Shown: positions 42,907 through 52,882, counted from the stretch's first letter. The stretch: DNA of 64,000 nucleotides from Actinomycetota bacterium (GCA_014238065.1 JABABU010000014.1:1-64000), one strand, 5' to 3'. Program-made: numbers and translations. The notes: generated by a model not told the origin, from the sequence alone.

Positions 42907-44303
42907 GCCGGCAACGTCGACAGGTGGTCGATGGCCCTGGCCGCTGCCTCGTTCGCGCTACGGATGCAGGCCGGTATACCGACACCCCGATATGACGCTC
43001 CTGCGAGGTTGACTCCAGGCAGACTCCGAGCGACGTCGGCTTCGATACGTGAAACGGTCGAGCCATGGCCTGGCGGGTACTGAGGGAACGATTTTGGCCA
43101 TCTCGAGACTCGCCACTCGAGCACGGGCCCATGGATGTCCAGGAGTGGTCCGAGTTCGTCGAGCAGCGACTCGACGAGTTCGTCATCGTCGAGGTGGAGC
43201 GCCCGCTCATCACCAAACCGCCCCGTCGAGATGCGGAAGATCAGCTTGTCCTCGTCGCTTCCGGTCCAGTGAGGCCACTTCCTGTGTCCCCACGAACACG
43301 CAGTCATCAGCATTCCTTCGCCTCGCGGAACCAGGAAACCGGATCCTTCGGTGCTGTGTCTGACCGATTTGGAACTGAACGCAACCGTCACGAGTGCGAC
43401 GGAGGCGTACTCGATCGAGGCCAGTTCGGCCGCGGCATCGGCTGCGTGTTCGCGAAGCAGGGGTGCCACAGCATTGGCCGGTGCGGCGATGACGACGATG
43501 TCCGCGCCGAAGGTTTCGGCACCTGCGTGCACCGCATAGCCGTCGCTCGTTTGTTCGAGCTGGGTCGCCGACGTGCTCATTCTCACGTCCACGTCCGGAA
43601 TCGCACGTGCGAGCCGTTCGACCAGGACCCCGACGCCGCCCTCGAAGCTGTAGAAAACGGGCGCACCCGGTGTTGCCGCAGCTGCAAGTTTCCGCTGTTC
43701 GCGCAACGCACGAATGAGGCTGCGGTTCTTGCGAGTTGCTTCGGCGAGCTGTGGCGTGACGATCTGGGCGCTGAGGTTCTGGGTGTCGCTGGCCATGATT
43801 CCGCTGACCAGCGGATCGACGAGGCGCTCTGCGATCTCCGGGCCGAGCCGTCGTGCGATGAGTTCGGCCACCGACTCGTCGTGGCCAGGCCAATTGTCGG
43901 GACGGATGAGGTCGAGCCCGGCCCGTGCCATACCGAGCGGCGAGACGACGCCCGACTTGGCCAGCGAGCGAAGCGATGTGGGAACACCGAGCACAGTCTT
44001 GTCGGGGATGGGGCGGAGCTTGCCCTTGGTGACGATGAAAGCACTTCCGGTTGCCGGTGCGATGAACGAATCGTCGAGGCCGAGCTCTCTGCACAGCTCG
44101 ATTGCCCACGGCACCCGAGTGAGGAACGCGTCGGCCCCTTCGTCGATGGGCACGCCGGCGAAAGGAGTGGTCTTGATCTTCCCGCCGAGCCGTGGGCCGG
44201 CTTCCAGCAGGGTGACGTCGATCGCGGGGCGAGCTGTCGACAGTCGATACGCCGTCGTGAGTCCGGCGATGCCGCCACCGATCACCACCGCGCTCCGAGC
44301 CAT
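42903..44303 (-). CDS. cgoX: Coproporphyrinogen III oxidase (HemG/HemY-type, FAD)
   Basis: The 466-residue flavoprotein has the dinucleotide motif VVIGGGIAGLTTAYRL, LEAGPRLGGKIKTTP, DEGADAFL, VDPLVSGIMASD, and a C-terminal FAD segment LAGASYRGVGIPACIRSANEAA. Because the window also has hemQ, the enzyme most likely oxidises coproporphyrinogen to coproporphyrin III rather than acting on protoporphyrinogen. It is translationally coupled on both sides (TGATG upstream, GTGA downstream). Confidence 0.92.
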   Translation of the reverse strand: MARSAVVIGGGIAGLTTAYRLSTARPAIDVTLLEAGPRLGGKIKTTPFAGVPIDEGADAFLTRVPWAIELCRELGLDDSFIAPATGSAFIVTKGKLRPIPDKTVLGVPTSLRSLAKSGVVSPLGMARAGLDLIRPDNWPGHDESVAELIARRLGPEIAERLVDPLVSGIMASDTQNLSAQIVTPQLAEATRKNRSLIRALREQRKLAAAATPGAPVFYSFEGGVGVLVERLARAIPDVDVRMSTSATQLEQTSDGYAVHAGAETFGADIVVIAAPANAVAPLLREHAADAAAELASIEYASVALVTVAFSSKSVRHSTEGSGFLVPRGEGMLMTACSWGHRKWPHWTGSDEDKLIFRISTGRFGDERALHLDDDELVESLLDELGPLLDIHGPVLEWRVSRWPKSFPQYPPGHGSTVSRIEADVARSLPGVNLAGASYRGVGIPACIRSANEAAARAIDHLSTLPA

Positions 44304-44620
44304 CAGCCGATCTCCACGACTGCGATCTCGAGTCCTTCGATTTCGGGCACCACGAGCTGTGCCCCGTCGAGGCTCATCAGAACAACTCCGCTCGTACCTT
44401 TGGCCATCTTCGACAAGAACGATTCGAGGTCGTCTGGTCGTCCCGATCTGAAGAGGTTCCAGCTCTCGTCGGTGAGCTGCGCCCGTTTTGCAATGTCGTC
44501 GGCACTGGCGGTGTCGTCGTCTGACAGTGTGCTGCCTGCCACGAACAACACCTTGGTGCCCTCTGTGGATTCGGCCATCACCTGCCCGAGAATGGCGCCG
44601 AGGAGGCCAGGGTCAGCCAC
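44303..44620 (-). CDS. Hypothetical 105-aa protein between hemE and cgoX
   Basis: The GTG start lies 8 bases inside the end of hemE, and the stop overlaps the cgoX start (TGATG), so the gene is fully nested in the haem operon. The protein begins VADPGLLGAILGQVMAE, has a central KVLFVAGSTLSDDDTASADD segment, and ends in a beta-rich TSGVVLMSLDGAQLVVPEI region. No motif or Cys/His ligand pattern stands out. A haem-related accessory role is inferred only from position. Confidence 0.7.
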   Translation of the reverse strand: MADPGLLGAILGQVMAESTEGTKVLFVAGSTLSDDDTASADDIAKRAQLTDESWNLFRSGRPDDLESFLSKMAKGTSGVVLMSLDGAQLVVPEIEGLEIAVVEIG

Positions 44621-45686
44621 CGTCAGTTCTTCCCTCGGCGTGGACCAACTCGACCACCTGTTCGAGAATCGCAGGATCGGTCTGCGGAAGGACGCCATGA
44701 CCCAGGTTGAACACGTGGCCGGGGTGACTGTGGTTTGATGCGAGCACTGCTCTCACGCGCTCGGCAACGTGGTCCCATGATGCGAGGCATACGGCAGGGT
44801 CGAGATTGCCCTGTAACGCAACTGCTCCACCGGTGCGTCGGCGCGCCTCATCGAGCGGAATCCGCCAGTCGACACCGACGACATCTGCGCCTGCTGTCGC
44901 GAACTGGTCGAGCAGTTCACCGGTTCCGACGCCGAAGTGGGCCCTCGGAACGCCGAGATCGGCGACTTCGGTCAGGACACGGCTGCTGTGTGGCATGACG
45001 TACTCGCGATAGTCAGCGGAGCTCAATGTTCCTGCCCAGCTGTCGAACAGCTGAAGAGCGCTGGCTCCTGCCTCGACCTGTGAACGAAGGGACGCAATCG
45101 CGAGGTCGGTGAGTCGATTCATGAGTTCGTGCCACAGCGACACGTCTTCGAGCATCAGAGCCTTCGTGTTGGCGTAGTCGCGCGATGGTTTCCCTTCGAT
45201 GAGATATGAAGCGACAGTGAACGGAGCGCCGGCGAATCCGATGAGCGGGACCTCGAGTTCTTGGACGACGATGCGGATCGTCTCGAGTACGTGGGCGGTG
45301 TCGACATCGGGTTCGAGCGGACGCAGGCGTTGCAGATCGGCCTTCGAACGGAACGGTTTCTCGATCACTGGACCGACCCCTGGCTTCACGTCGACACCGA
45401 AGCCGATGCATTCTGCGGGAACAACGATGTCCGAATAGAGAATCGCGGCGTCGACGCCGTAGCGACGAATCGGCTGCAACGTGATCTGGGCGGAGACGTC
45501 GGGCAGACGAAGTGTGTCGAGAATGCTGCCCTCGCGCCGGAGCGCCATGTACTCGGGCAAGGAACGCCCGGCTTGGCGCTGGAACCAGACGGGAACATGG
45601 CTCGCCGGCTCGCTTCTGCAGGCGCGGAGGTAGGCGCTGTCGGCGAGCCGGTGCGCTGGATGGTCGGGGCCGAGGCTGGAGGTCAT
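44613..45686 (-). CDS. hemE: Uroporphyrinogen decarboxylase
   Basis: HemE decarboxylates uroporphyrinogen III to coproporphyrinogen III, the last shared step before the coproporphyrin branch. The 357-residue protein has VPVWFQRQAGRSLPEYMALR, ILYSDIVVPAECIGFGV, FAGAPFTVASYLIEG, LQLFDSWAG, VGVDWRIPLDEA and FNLGHGVLPQTDPA. All are standard. It leads the overlapping operon hemE-orf-cgoX-lnt. TAGCGT about 10 bases before the ATG could be its -10 element. Confidence 0.95.
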   Translation of the reverse strand: MTSSLGPDHPAHRLADSAYLRACRSEPASHVPVWFQRQAGRSLPEYMALRREGSILDTLRLPDVSAQITLQPIRRYGVDAAILYSDIVVPAECIGFGVDVKPGVGPVIEKPFRSKADLQRLRPLEPDVDTAHVLETIRIVVQELEVPLIGFAGAPFTVASYLIEGKPSRDYANTKALMLEDVSLWHELMNRLTDLAIASLRSQVEAGASALQLFDSWAGTLSSADYREYVMPHSSRVLTEVADLGVPRAHFGVGTGELLDQFATAGADVVGVDWRIPLDEARRRTGGAVALQGNLDPAVCLASWDHVAERVRAVLASNHSHPGHVFNLGHGVLPQTDPAILEQVVELVHAEGRTDGG

Positions 45687-45939
45687 TTGACCCGAAACGC
45701 TATCGGCTGTCCGGAACAGCCGATCTCACGACTCCTGCGTGTCAGCACCAGCCCGTACGCGCCGGTCCGAACGGACCGATGTGCTGAGCGAGCCGGGAGT
45801 GTGGAGCAGACCCGGTCGGTGCTCCGCTGAGCTTCGTTGCCGGCCCAGGAAGGGGCGAGTTCGGATTGGGATTCAGGCGCAGGTAAGGTTGATGTTTCCC
45901 CATAACGCAGTTCCTGCACTGAAAGAGGGATGAAGCCGG

Positions 45940-48021
45940 TTGAGTCGACACCCCGAGTTGGCAGCCGAACAGGCGTACATCGACCATGCATACGCATGTC
46001 TCGACTCTGCACGGCAGCGCGCGACGCGGCTCCGAGGCATGGTCGAGGTCGGCCGCGGCGGAACCACCCAGGCCCGTTATGAACGTGATGTCATCGAAGA
46101 ACAGATCTACAACCGCTTGGCGCAACTTCAGCTCGGGGCTGCTTCCCTCGTTTTCGGGCGCATCGATGATGTCGAAGGAGACGCGTTCCACATCGGTCGA
46201 CTTGCCGTGGCCGACGAACACCAAGAGCCGGTGGTCGTCGACTGGCGTGCACCGGTGGCCGAACCCTTCTATCGCGCCACTGGTCGAGAGCCGATGGGGT
46301 TGGTGTTGCGTCGACACTTCGTGTCTCGCGGCCGTCAACTCGTCGATCTCGAGGACGAACTGTTCGACCTAGATCAGCTCGACGACACCTACCAGGGTCA
46401 TGGCGCTCTCCTGGCAGCGCTCGAACAGAATCGCACGGGCGAGCTCAGGGACATCGTCGCGACCATCCAGGGCGAGCAAGACGAGATCATCCGTGACGAG
46501 CTGAAGGGCGCACTCGTCGTCCAGGGCGGCCCGGGAACCGGCAAGACGGTGGTGGCCCTGCACCGAGCTGCCTACCTGCTCTACACATTCCGCTTCCCGC
46601 TCGAAGGCCAAGGTGTGCTCGTCATCGGGCCCAACCGACTCTTCCTGCGCTATATCGAGCGCGTGCTTCCCAGCCTCGGCGAGGCCGGCGTGCACATGTC
46701 AGTGCTCGCCGATCTGTTCAACGACGTGTTCGGTGAAACCAGGGTGCGAAGGACCGATGCCCCAGCTGCGGCATCGGCCAAGGGCGACCTGGCGATGATC
46801 GATGCGCTGAAGCGCGCCATCCGCGATCGCGAGCGGCCATTGCGCGACGACTTCATAGTCGGCTACGGCCTAGCGAGGCTGCGATTCACGCGTAACCAGT
46901 CGCGGCAGCTCATCCGGCAGGCCAGACGGCGGTACCGCACGCACAACTCGGCAAGGAACTTCGTCGAATCGGAGTTCTTCAGGGTGCTCGCCGGAAGTCA
47001 TCGTTCGAGGCCGGATGCCGGGGTCGTCTGTGACCGTCTGAACAACGATCCGACCATCAGGGCAGCGCTCGAATGGATGTGGCCGGTCCTGCGACCGCAC
47101 GATCTGATGCGCGACCTCTACGGCTCGGACTCGTTGCTGAAGAGCGCGCTCCGCGACGAGTTCGCCGATGGTGCACGGCGGGCACTCCGCCGAAGTCGCG
47201 GTGACGACATGGCGTCGTACACATGGAGTGATGCCGACGTGCCGTTGCTCGACGAAGCGCACCACCTGCTTGGGCCCCGTCCCGGCCACAAAGGTGACGA
47301 AGATGTTCGCACATATGGGCACATCGTCATCGACGAGGCGCAGGACCACAGCCCGATGGCTCTGAGGATGATCGCTCGCCGGTCTCTCAACGGTTCCTAC
47401 ACCATCGTCGGTGACGTCGCTCAGGCCACTGCACCAGGAGCAGCAAACGACTGGACAGACGTCCTCGAGCACTTGTCACGTAGCTCGTCATCACCGCGGA
47501 TGCGTGAGCTCACACTCAGCTATCGCATCCCGGCACCGAACCTCATCCTTGCCTTGCGTGTACTCGAGGAAGCCGCTCCTTGGCTCACGCCCCCCGTCGC
47601 CGTCCGGCAAAAGGGTGAACCACCACGGATCATCCAGACGACCCATGAGCGACGGCTGGAACGGGTGGTCGAGATCATCCGCGAAGAATCAGCATCGCTG
47701 GATGGAGGCAGCATCGCCGTCATCGTCCCCGAATCGATGCTCGACGAAGTCGACTCTCGCCTCGCCATCTCGGGCCTCGACTATGGCCGAGCGACGAACT
47801 CCAGCCGAAATGCCACAGGCAGCCTCCACTCACAGGTCGCCTTGGTTCCAGTCGGACTTGTCAAAGGGCTCGAACTCGATGGCTCGATCGTCGTCGAACC
47901 AGCACGGATCCTCCGAGAAGAGCCACAGGGGCTCCGGGCCCTCTACGTCGGCCTCACCCGATCGACGAAGCGACTCGTGCTCGTGCACGCCGAACCGCTT
48001 CCCTCCGTCCTTGTCGACTGA
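45940..48021 (+). CDS. HelD-like UvrD-family ATPase (RNA-polymerase-associated)
   Basis: The 693-residue protein starts with a helical hairpin (ELAAEQAYIDHAYACLDSARQ) like the coiled-coil arm of HelD proteins, then VVDWRAPVAEPFYRAT, typical of HelD, a superfamily-1 ATPase core with Walker A GGPGTGKT (about 196-203), Walker B IVIDEAQDHS (about 462-471), and late motifs LSYRIP and ALYVGLTRSTK. HelD/HelR recycle stalled RNA polymerase and in some actinobacteria give rifampicin tolerance. The TTG start is supported by GAGGGA about 10 bases upstream. It is divergent from hemE. Confidence 0.85.
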   Translation: MSRHPELAAEQAYIDHAYACLDSARQRATRLRGMVEVGRGGTTQARYERDVIEEQIYNRLAQLQLGAASLVFGRIDDVEGDAFHIGRLAVADEHQEPVVVDWRAPVAEPFYRATGREPMGLVLRRHFVSRGRQLVDLEDELFDLDQLDDTYQGHGALLAALEQNRTGELRDIVATIQGEQDEIIRDELKGALVVQGGPGTGKTVVALHRAAYLLYTFRFPLEGQGVLVIGPNRLFLRYIERVLPSLGEAGVHMSVLADLFNDVFGETRVRRTDAPAAASAKGDLAMIDALKRAIRDRERPLRDDFIVGYGLARLRFTRNQSRQLIRQARRRYRTHNSARNFVESEFFRVLAGSHRSRPDAGVVCDRLNNDPTIRAALEWMWPVLRPHDLMRDLYGSDSLLKSALRDEFADGARRALRRSRGDDMASYTWSDADVPLLDEAHHLLGPRPGHKGDEDVRTYGHIVIDEAQDHSPMALRMIARRSLNGSYTIVGDVAQATAPGAANDWTDVLEHLSRSSSSPRMRELTLSYRIPAPNLILALRVLEEAAPWLTPPVAVRQKGEPPRIIQTTHERRLERVVEIIREESASLDGGSIAVIVPESMLDEVDSRLAISGLDYGRATNSSRNATGSLHSQVALVPVGLVKGLELDGSIVVEPARILREEPQGLRALYVGLTRSTKRLVLVHAEPLPSVLVD

Positions 48022-48095
48022 CTCGCCGAGTCCGCCGCCAGCGACAACAATGGTCGCACCGCAAGAGCAACACACAACGTCTCAAGGGAGAAACC

Positions 48096-48287
48096 ATGTC
48101 TGATGTGAACGTGACGATCCGTGACAACGGCCCGTACCTGGTGCAAGGCGCCATCACCATCAAAGATCAAGCCGGCAACGAGATCGAGGCAACTGGCCCC
48201 GTGGTTGCCTTCTGCCGCTGTGGCCAATCCGCAGGTAAACCTTTCTGCGACGGCGCCCACGCGAAGTGCGGATTCGACGGGAGCTAG
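48096..48287 (+). CDS. CDGSH iron-sulfur domain protein
   Basis: The 63-residue protein contains CRCGQSAGKPFCDGAH (about residues 40-55), the three-Cys-one-His ligand set of a CDGSH [2Fe-2S] cluster. Only one CDGSH motif is present, and there is no membrane segment, so it is a small soluble electron or cluster carrier. GGGAG stands 6 bases before the ATG. It lies 74 bases after the HelD gene and could be co-transcribed. Confidence 0.9.
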   Translation: MSDVNVTIRDNGPYLVQGAITIKDQAGNEIEATGPVVAFCRCGQSAGKPFCDGAHAKCGFDGS

Positions 48288-48382
48288 GTCGTCGGCGGAC
48301 CTCAGAGGTTCCCTCGGGGCTTGGTCACCGAACTCCGATGCTCAGTCGTGGTTCGAGAACAGATCTCTGTGCACCCGCTCTA

Positions 48383-48388
48383 TAGGCT
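48383..48388 (+). promoter_or_regulatory. Candidate -10 element (TAGGCT) for lhr
   Basis: TAGGCT is followed by CGCGGG and the ATG at 48395, matching the leaderless pattern. Confidence 0.4.
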
Positions 48389-48394
48389 CGCGGG

Positions 48395-51300
48395 ATGGGT
48401 CAGGCGTCAGTGCTTCAACGGTTCTCGCCGGTGGTGCGCGCCTGGTTCGAGACGACGTTCCCTGGGCCGACAGCAGCGCAGGACCAGGGATGGAGTGCCA
48501 TCGCCGATGGGCGGCACTCGCTGATTCTTGCGCCAACCGGTTCAGGAAAGACGTTGTCGGCGTTCCTGTGGGCGATCGACAAGGTGATGAACGCTCCTGT
48601 TCCCGAAAGAGACGATCGCTGTCGTGTGCTCTACATCTCGCCGCTTCGTGCCCTTGCCGTCGATGTGGAGAAGAACCTGCGAGCACCACTGAAGGGCATC
48701 GCTCTCGTCGCTGAACGAACCGGTGACACGGTGCACGAACCAGTGGTCGGTCTTCGGAGTGGTGACACGTCTGCCAACGAGCGTCGTCGCCTGGTCACCC
48801 ATCCCCCGGACATTCTCATCACGACCCCGGAGTCGCTGTATCTGATGCTCACCTCCAAGGCGAGAGAGACCTTGCGCAGCGTCGAGACGGTGATCATCGA
48901 TGAGATTCACAGCGTTGCGGCGACGAAACGGGGGACGCATCTGGCCTTGTCGCTCGAGCGTTTGGAAGAGATCTGCCACAGTTCGCCGCAACGGATAGGC
49001 CTTTCGGCAACACAACGTCCCCTCGACGAGGTCGCTCGGTTCCTCGGTGGTCAGAATGCGGGCAGGGCCCGAGAGGTCTCGACTGTCGATGTCGGGTCCA
49101 CGAAGGAGCTCGACATAGAGGTCATCGTTCCCGTGGAGGACATGGGCGATCTGCCGAGGGCCGAGAACCCCGAAGGGGGACAGAGTGGCAACGGATCGAT
49201 CTGGTCGTCGGTGCACCCTCGACTACTCGAACTCATCCTCGCTCACCGCTCGACGCTGATTTTCACCAACGCCCGCCGGTTGTCAGAGCGTCTGGCGAGC
49301 CGTCTCAACGAACTCCATGTCGAGGGTCTGAACCGTGGTGACGAGTACGACGGCACCTCCTATGAGGAAGAGTCAGAGCTCGTCAAAGCCCATCACGGTT
49401 CGCTGAGCCGCGAGCAGCGTCTCCAGATCGAGGACGAGCTCAAGTCGGGCGAATTGCGGGCCCTCGTTGCCACCAGCTCGCTCGAGCTCGGCATCGACAT
49501 GGGAGCAGTCGACCTCGTCATCCAAGTCGAGTCGCCAGGCTCGGTGTCGTCTGGCCTGCAGCGGATCGGACGTGCCGGTCACCAGGTCGGGGCACCGAGC
49601 GTCGGCAAGGTGTTCCCGAAGCACCGGGGTGATCTTCTCGAAACAGCGGTGGTCGTCCAGCGGATGCGGACCGGCCAGATCGAAGAGACGCGTTATCCGC
49701 GCAACCCTCTCGATGTGCTCGCGCAGCAGGTCGTAGCCATGAGCGCTGTCGAGGACTGGGACACCGACGAGTTGCTGTCGGTGATTCGAAGGGCTGCACC
49801 GTATGCGGAGCTCAGCGAAGAGGTGTTCGAGTCGGTGCTCGACCTCTTGGCCGGCAGATATCCCAGCGACGAGTTCGCAGAGCTGAGGCCCCGGATCGTG
49901 TGGGATCGTGTCGCAGGAACCGTCAGAGCTCGCCAGGGTGCAGGCCGGCTTGCCGTCACCAACGCGGGGACCATTCCCGATCGTGGCCTCTATGGAGTGT
50001 TCCTGCCAGATGGCATGCGTGTCGGCGAACTGGACGAGGAGATGGTGTACGAGAGCCGCACCGGAGAGACCTTCCTGCTCGGTGCCTCCACTTGGCGCAT
50101 CCAGGAGATCACCCACGACAGGGTCATCGTCACTCCTGCACCTGGTCAGCGGGCCAAGCTTCCGTTCTGGCACGGTGATCGGCCAGGTCGGCCGCTCGAA
50201 CTGGGCAGAGCCATCGGTGTCTACACTCGAGAGGTCACCGAACAGCTTCCGAAGGACGTCGAGGCAGCGATTGTTGCCGGCGAACTCGACGCTCTGCTGG
50301 GGACGGTTCGGGAGGCCAGCGGGCTCGATGGCAAGGCAGCAGAGAACCTGCTGATGTATCTCGACGAGCAGCGTGCGGCCACCGGCGTGGTGCCCGACGA
50401 TCGCACCATCGTCGTCGAGCGATTCAGGGACGAGATCGGCGACTGGCGAGTGTGCGTGCTCACGCCGTTCGGGGCCATGGTTCACGCTCCGTGGGCGGTG
50501 GCCCTGCAGTCGAAACTCGAAGCGAGATACGACCTTCCGGTCGAGACGGTGTGGAGTGACGACGGGATCGTCATTCGCCTTCCTGAATCAGAAGAGCACC
50601 TTCCCGTTGACGACCTGATGCTCGATCCCGACGAGGTCGAGGAGCTCATAGTCGCCCATCTCCCGGGGACCGCGATGTTCGCGTCCCGCTTCCGGGAAAT
50701 CAGCGGGCGAGCCCTCCTGTTGCCACGTCGCCGGCCAGGGCAACGGACGCCGCTGTGGCAGCAGCGTCAGCGTGCCCACAATCTCTTGCAGGTTGCGTCG
50801 AGGTACCCGACGTTCCCCATGCTGCTCGAGACATCCCGCGAGTGCATCCGCGAGGTGTTCGACATTCCAGCGCTGAGAGAGATCCTCGTCGATCTCCACT
50901 CGCGACGTGTCCGGATGGTCCCGGTCGACACCGAAGGGGCCTCGCCGATGGCGCAGTCCCTGCTGTTCAACTGGATCGCATCGTTCATGTACGACGGCGA
51001 TGCGCCGTTGGCTGAGCGAAGGGCAACTGCGCTCGCGCTCGACAGAGACCTCCTCCGCGATCTGCTCGGGGCAGAAGAGCTCAGGGAACTCATCGATCCA
51101 GGTGTTCTCGCTGACCTCGAACTCGAGTTGCAGAAGTTGATCGACGGCAGAAGGGCGCGCGACGCTGACGAACTCCACGACCTGGTTCGGCTTCTCGGCG
51201 ATCTCAATGCAGATGAGATCGCTGCCCGCTGTGACTTCGCCGTCACCGATTCGATCATTCGACTGGTCGAGGATCGGCGGGTTGTCGAGCTTTCGGTAGC

Positions 51301-52882
51301 GGGCGAGGTCCGCTACATCGCGGCCGAGGACGCGGCGCGGTATCGAGATGCTCTGGGTGCTCCGCTGCCCGTTGGGCTGCCTGCTGTGTTCACTGACCCG
51401 GTTGCTGATCCGCTCGGTGATCTCGTCGCTCGATGGGCAAGGACGCACGGCCCGTTCGTGCCAACCGAGCCTGCTCGCAGACTCGGAGTGCCGATCGACA
51501 GGATGCGCGCCGTGTTGTCGCGGCTCGAAGTCATGGGTCGGATCACCCGTGGCGAGTTCCGGCCTGACGGTTCGGCGCGAGAGTGGTGCGATCATGAAGT
51601 GCTCCGAGTGTTGCGCCGGCGATCGCTTGCCTCGCTCCGGCGCGAGATAGAGCCGGTCGAGACGGTTGCACTCGCTCGGTTCCTTCCGGAGTGGCACAGC
51701 ATCGATCGGCCTCGCCGAGGTGTTGATGCGCTCGTCCGCACATTGACCCAGTTGCAGGGAGCTGCAATTCCCGCGTCGGTCCTCGAGTCCGATGTCCTTC
51801 CCAGTCGTGTCGACGGGTACTCATCAGCCGATCTCGACGCATTGTTGGCCTCCGGAGCGATTGTCTGGGCGGGCGCTGGTGGCCTCGGAGCTGCCGACGG
51901 CAGAGTCAGGCTCTACTTCCGCGATCAGGCGCCGCTGCTGTTCGACGATCCATCAGACCTGCCAGAAGGCCCGGTTCACGATGCAATCAGGGCTCATCTC
52001 GGAACACAAGGTGCTTCGTTCTGGCCCGAGCTCTTCTCCGTCTCTCAGCTCGCCGACCAGAATGTCGTCCTGGCCGCGTTGTGGGATCTGGTGTGGTGCG
52101 GTGAGGTCACCAACGACACCCTCGCGCCTGTGAGAGGTCTGCTGGCTGGAGGAAAGAGCCCGAGGTCCAAGGGCGCCGCTCGGCGAGGAAGACCAAGGCC
52201 GGGCCAGCTCTCGCGACTCGGTCCGCCGAGCGCTGCCGGGCGATGGTCCCTGACGGCATCGTTGAACAAGGCCGATGTGAATCAGACAGAGCGCGCCCAT
52301 TTCCGGGCGCTTCAGCTCATCGAACGTCATGGCGTGCTCACCCGTGAAGGTGCGCTGGCCGACGGTGTTCCGGGAGGTTTCGCTGGTGTGTACCCGGTCC
52401 TTCGTGCCCTCGAAGAGAGGGGCCAGGTCCGAAGAGGATATTTCGTCGCAGGACTCGGTGGAGCGCAGTTCGCTTCGCCAGGTGCAGTCGATCGCCTGCG
52501 TCGGCATCGCGAAGCTGATGATGAACCCACCGTCGTTGTGCTTGCTGCGACCGATCCGGCCCAGCCCTACGGAGGTTCGCTGCAGTGGCCGACCTCGAAC
52601 GGTCGGCCATCGCGATCGGCTGGTGCATATGTCGTTCTCGTCGACGGCGAACCAGCAGTCTTCGTCGAGCGTGGCGGTCGCTCGCTCGCGACGTTCGACA
52701 GCACACTCGCTCGGCCCACCGCATGGCTGCCGGTGATGATGTCACTCGTCACGTCGGGTCGCGTTCGCCAATTCGAGATAGCGAAGATCGACGGCGAGAT
52801 CGCGATGGGGACCAAGCTCGGCACCGTTCTCGTCGACAATGGCTTCGCTCCCGGCTACAAAGGACCGACATTCCGAGGTTGA
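48395..52882 (+). CDS. lhr: ATP-dependent helicase Lhr
   Basis: Lhr is a 3'-5' superfamily-2 helicase of DNA repair. The 1495-residue protein has an N-terminal helicase core with LILAPTGSGKTLSAFLWAID (about 45-63), DEIH box in VIIDEIHSVAATKRGTH (about 168), LSATQRPLDEV, ATSSLELGIDMGAVDLVIQ and GLQRIGRAGHQVG. A winged-helix and beta-barrel Lhr core domain follows, then a long C-terminal domain (~600 residues) as in full-length Lhr. Length matches mycobacterial Lhr. A Nei-type glycosylase follows 129 bases downstream. Confidence 0.95.
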   Translation: MGQASVLQRFSPVVRAWFETTFPGPTAAQDQGWSAIADGRHSLILAPTGSGKTLSAFLWAIDKVMNAPVPERDDRCRVLYISPLRALAVDVEKNLRAPLKGIALVAERTGDTVHEPVVGLRSGDTSANERRRLVTHPPDILITTPESLYLMLTSKARETLRSVETVIIDEIHSVAATKRGTHLALSLERLEEICHSSPQRIGLSATQRPLDEVARFLGGQNAGRAREVSTVDVGSTKELDIEVIVPVEDMGDLPRAENPEGGQSGNGSIWSSVHPRLLELILAHRSTLIFTNARRLSERLASRLNELHVEGLNRGDEYDGTSYEEESELVKAHHGSLSREQRLQIEDELKSGELRALVATSSLELGIDMGAVDLVIQVESPGSVSSGLQRIGRAGHQVGAPSVGKVFPKHRGDLLETAVVVQRMRTGQIEETRYPRNPLDVLAQQVVAMSAVEDWDTDELLSVIRRAAPYAELSEEVFESVLDLLAGRYPSDEFAELRPRIVWDRVAGTVRARQGAGRLAVTNAGTIPDRGLYGVFLPDGMRVGELDEEMVYESRTGETFLLGASTWRIQEITHDRVIVTPAPGQRAKLPFWHGDRPGRPLELGRAIGVYTREVTEQLPKDVEAAIVAGELDALLGTVREASGLDGKAAENLLMYLDEQRAATGVVPDDRTIVVERFRDEIGDWRVCVLTPFGAMVHAPWAVALQSKLEARYDLPVETVWSDDGIVIRLPESEEHLPVDDLMLDPDEVEELIVAHLPGTAMFASRFREISGRALLLPRRRPGQRTPLWQQRQRAHNLLQVASRYPTFPMLLETSRECIREVFDIPALREILVDLHSRRVRMVPVDTEGASPMAQSLLFNWIASFMYDGDAPLAERRATALALDRDLLRDLLGAEELRELIDPGVLADLELELQKLIDGRRARDADELHDLVRLLGDLNADEIAARCDFAVTDSIIRLVEDRRVVELSVAGEVRYIAAEDAARYRDALGAPLPVGLPAVFTDPVADPLGDLVARWARTHGPFVPTEPARRLGVPIDRMRAVLSRLEVMGRITRGEFRPDGSAREWCDHEVLRVLRRRSLASLRREIEPVETVALARFLPEWHSIDRPRRGVDALVRTLTQLQGAAIPASVLESDVLPSRVDGYSSADLDALLASGAIVWAGAGGLGAADGRVRLYFRDQAPLLFDDPSDLPEGPVHDAIRAHLGTQGASFWPELFSVSQLADQNVVLAALWDLVWCGEVTNDTLAPVRGLLAGGKSPRSKGAARRGRPRPGQLSRLGPPSAAGRWSLTASLNKADVNQTERAHFRALQLIERHGVLTREGALADGVPGGFAGVYPVLRALEERGQVRRGYFVAGLGGAQFASPGAVDRLRRHREADDEPTVVVLAATDPAQPYGGSLQWPTSNGRPSRSAGAYVVLVDGEPAVFVERGGRSLATFDSTLARPTAWLPVMMSLVTSGRVRQFEIAKIDGEIAMGTKLGTVLVDNGFAPGYKGPTFRG

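Noticed and set aside
43065-44738. A 557-residue plus-strand frame antisense to cgoX
   Set aside because: The minus strand carries a complete flavoprotein with all family motifs; the plus-strand frame has no recognisable domain and is a high-GC artefact.
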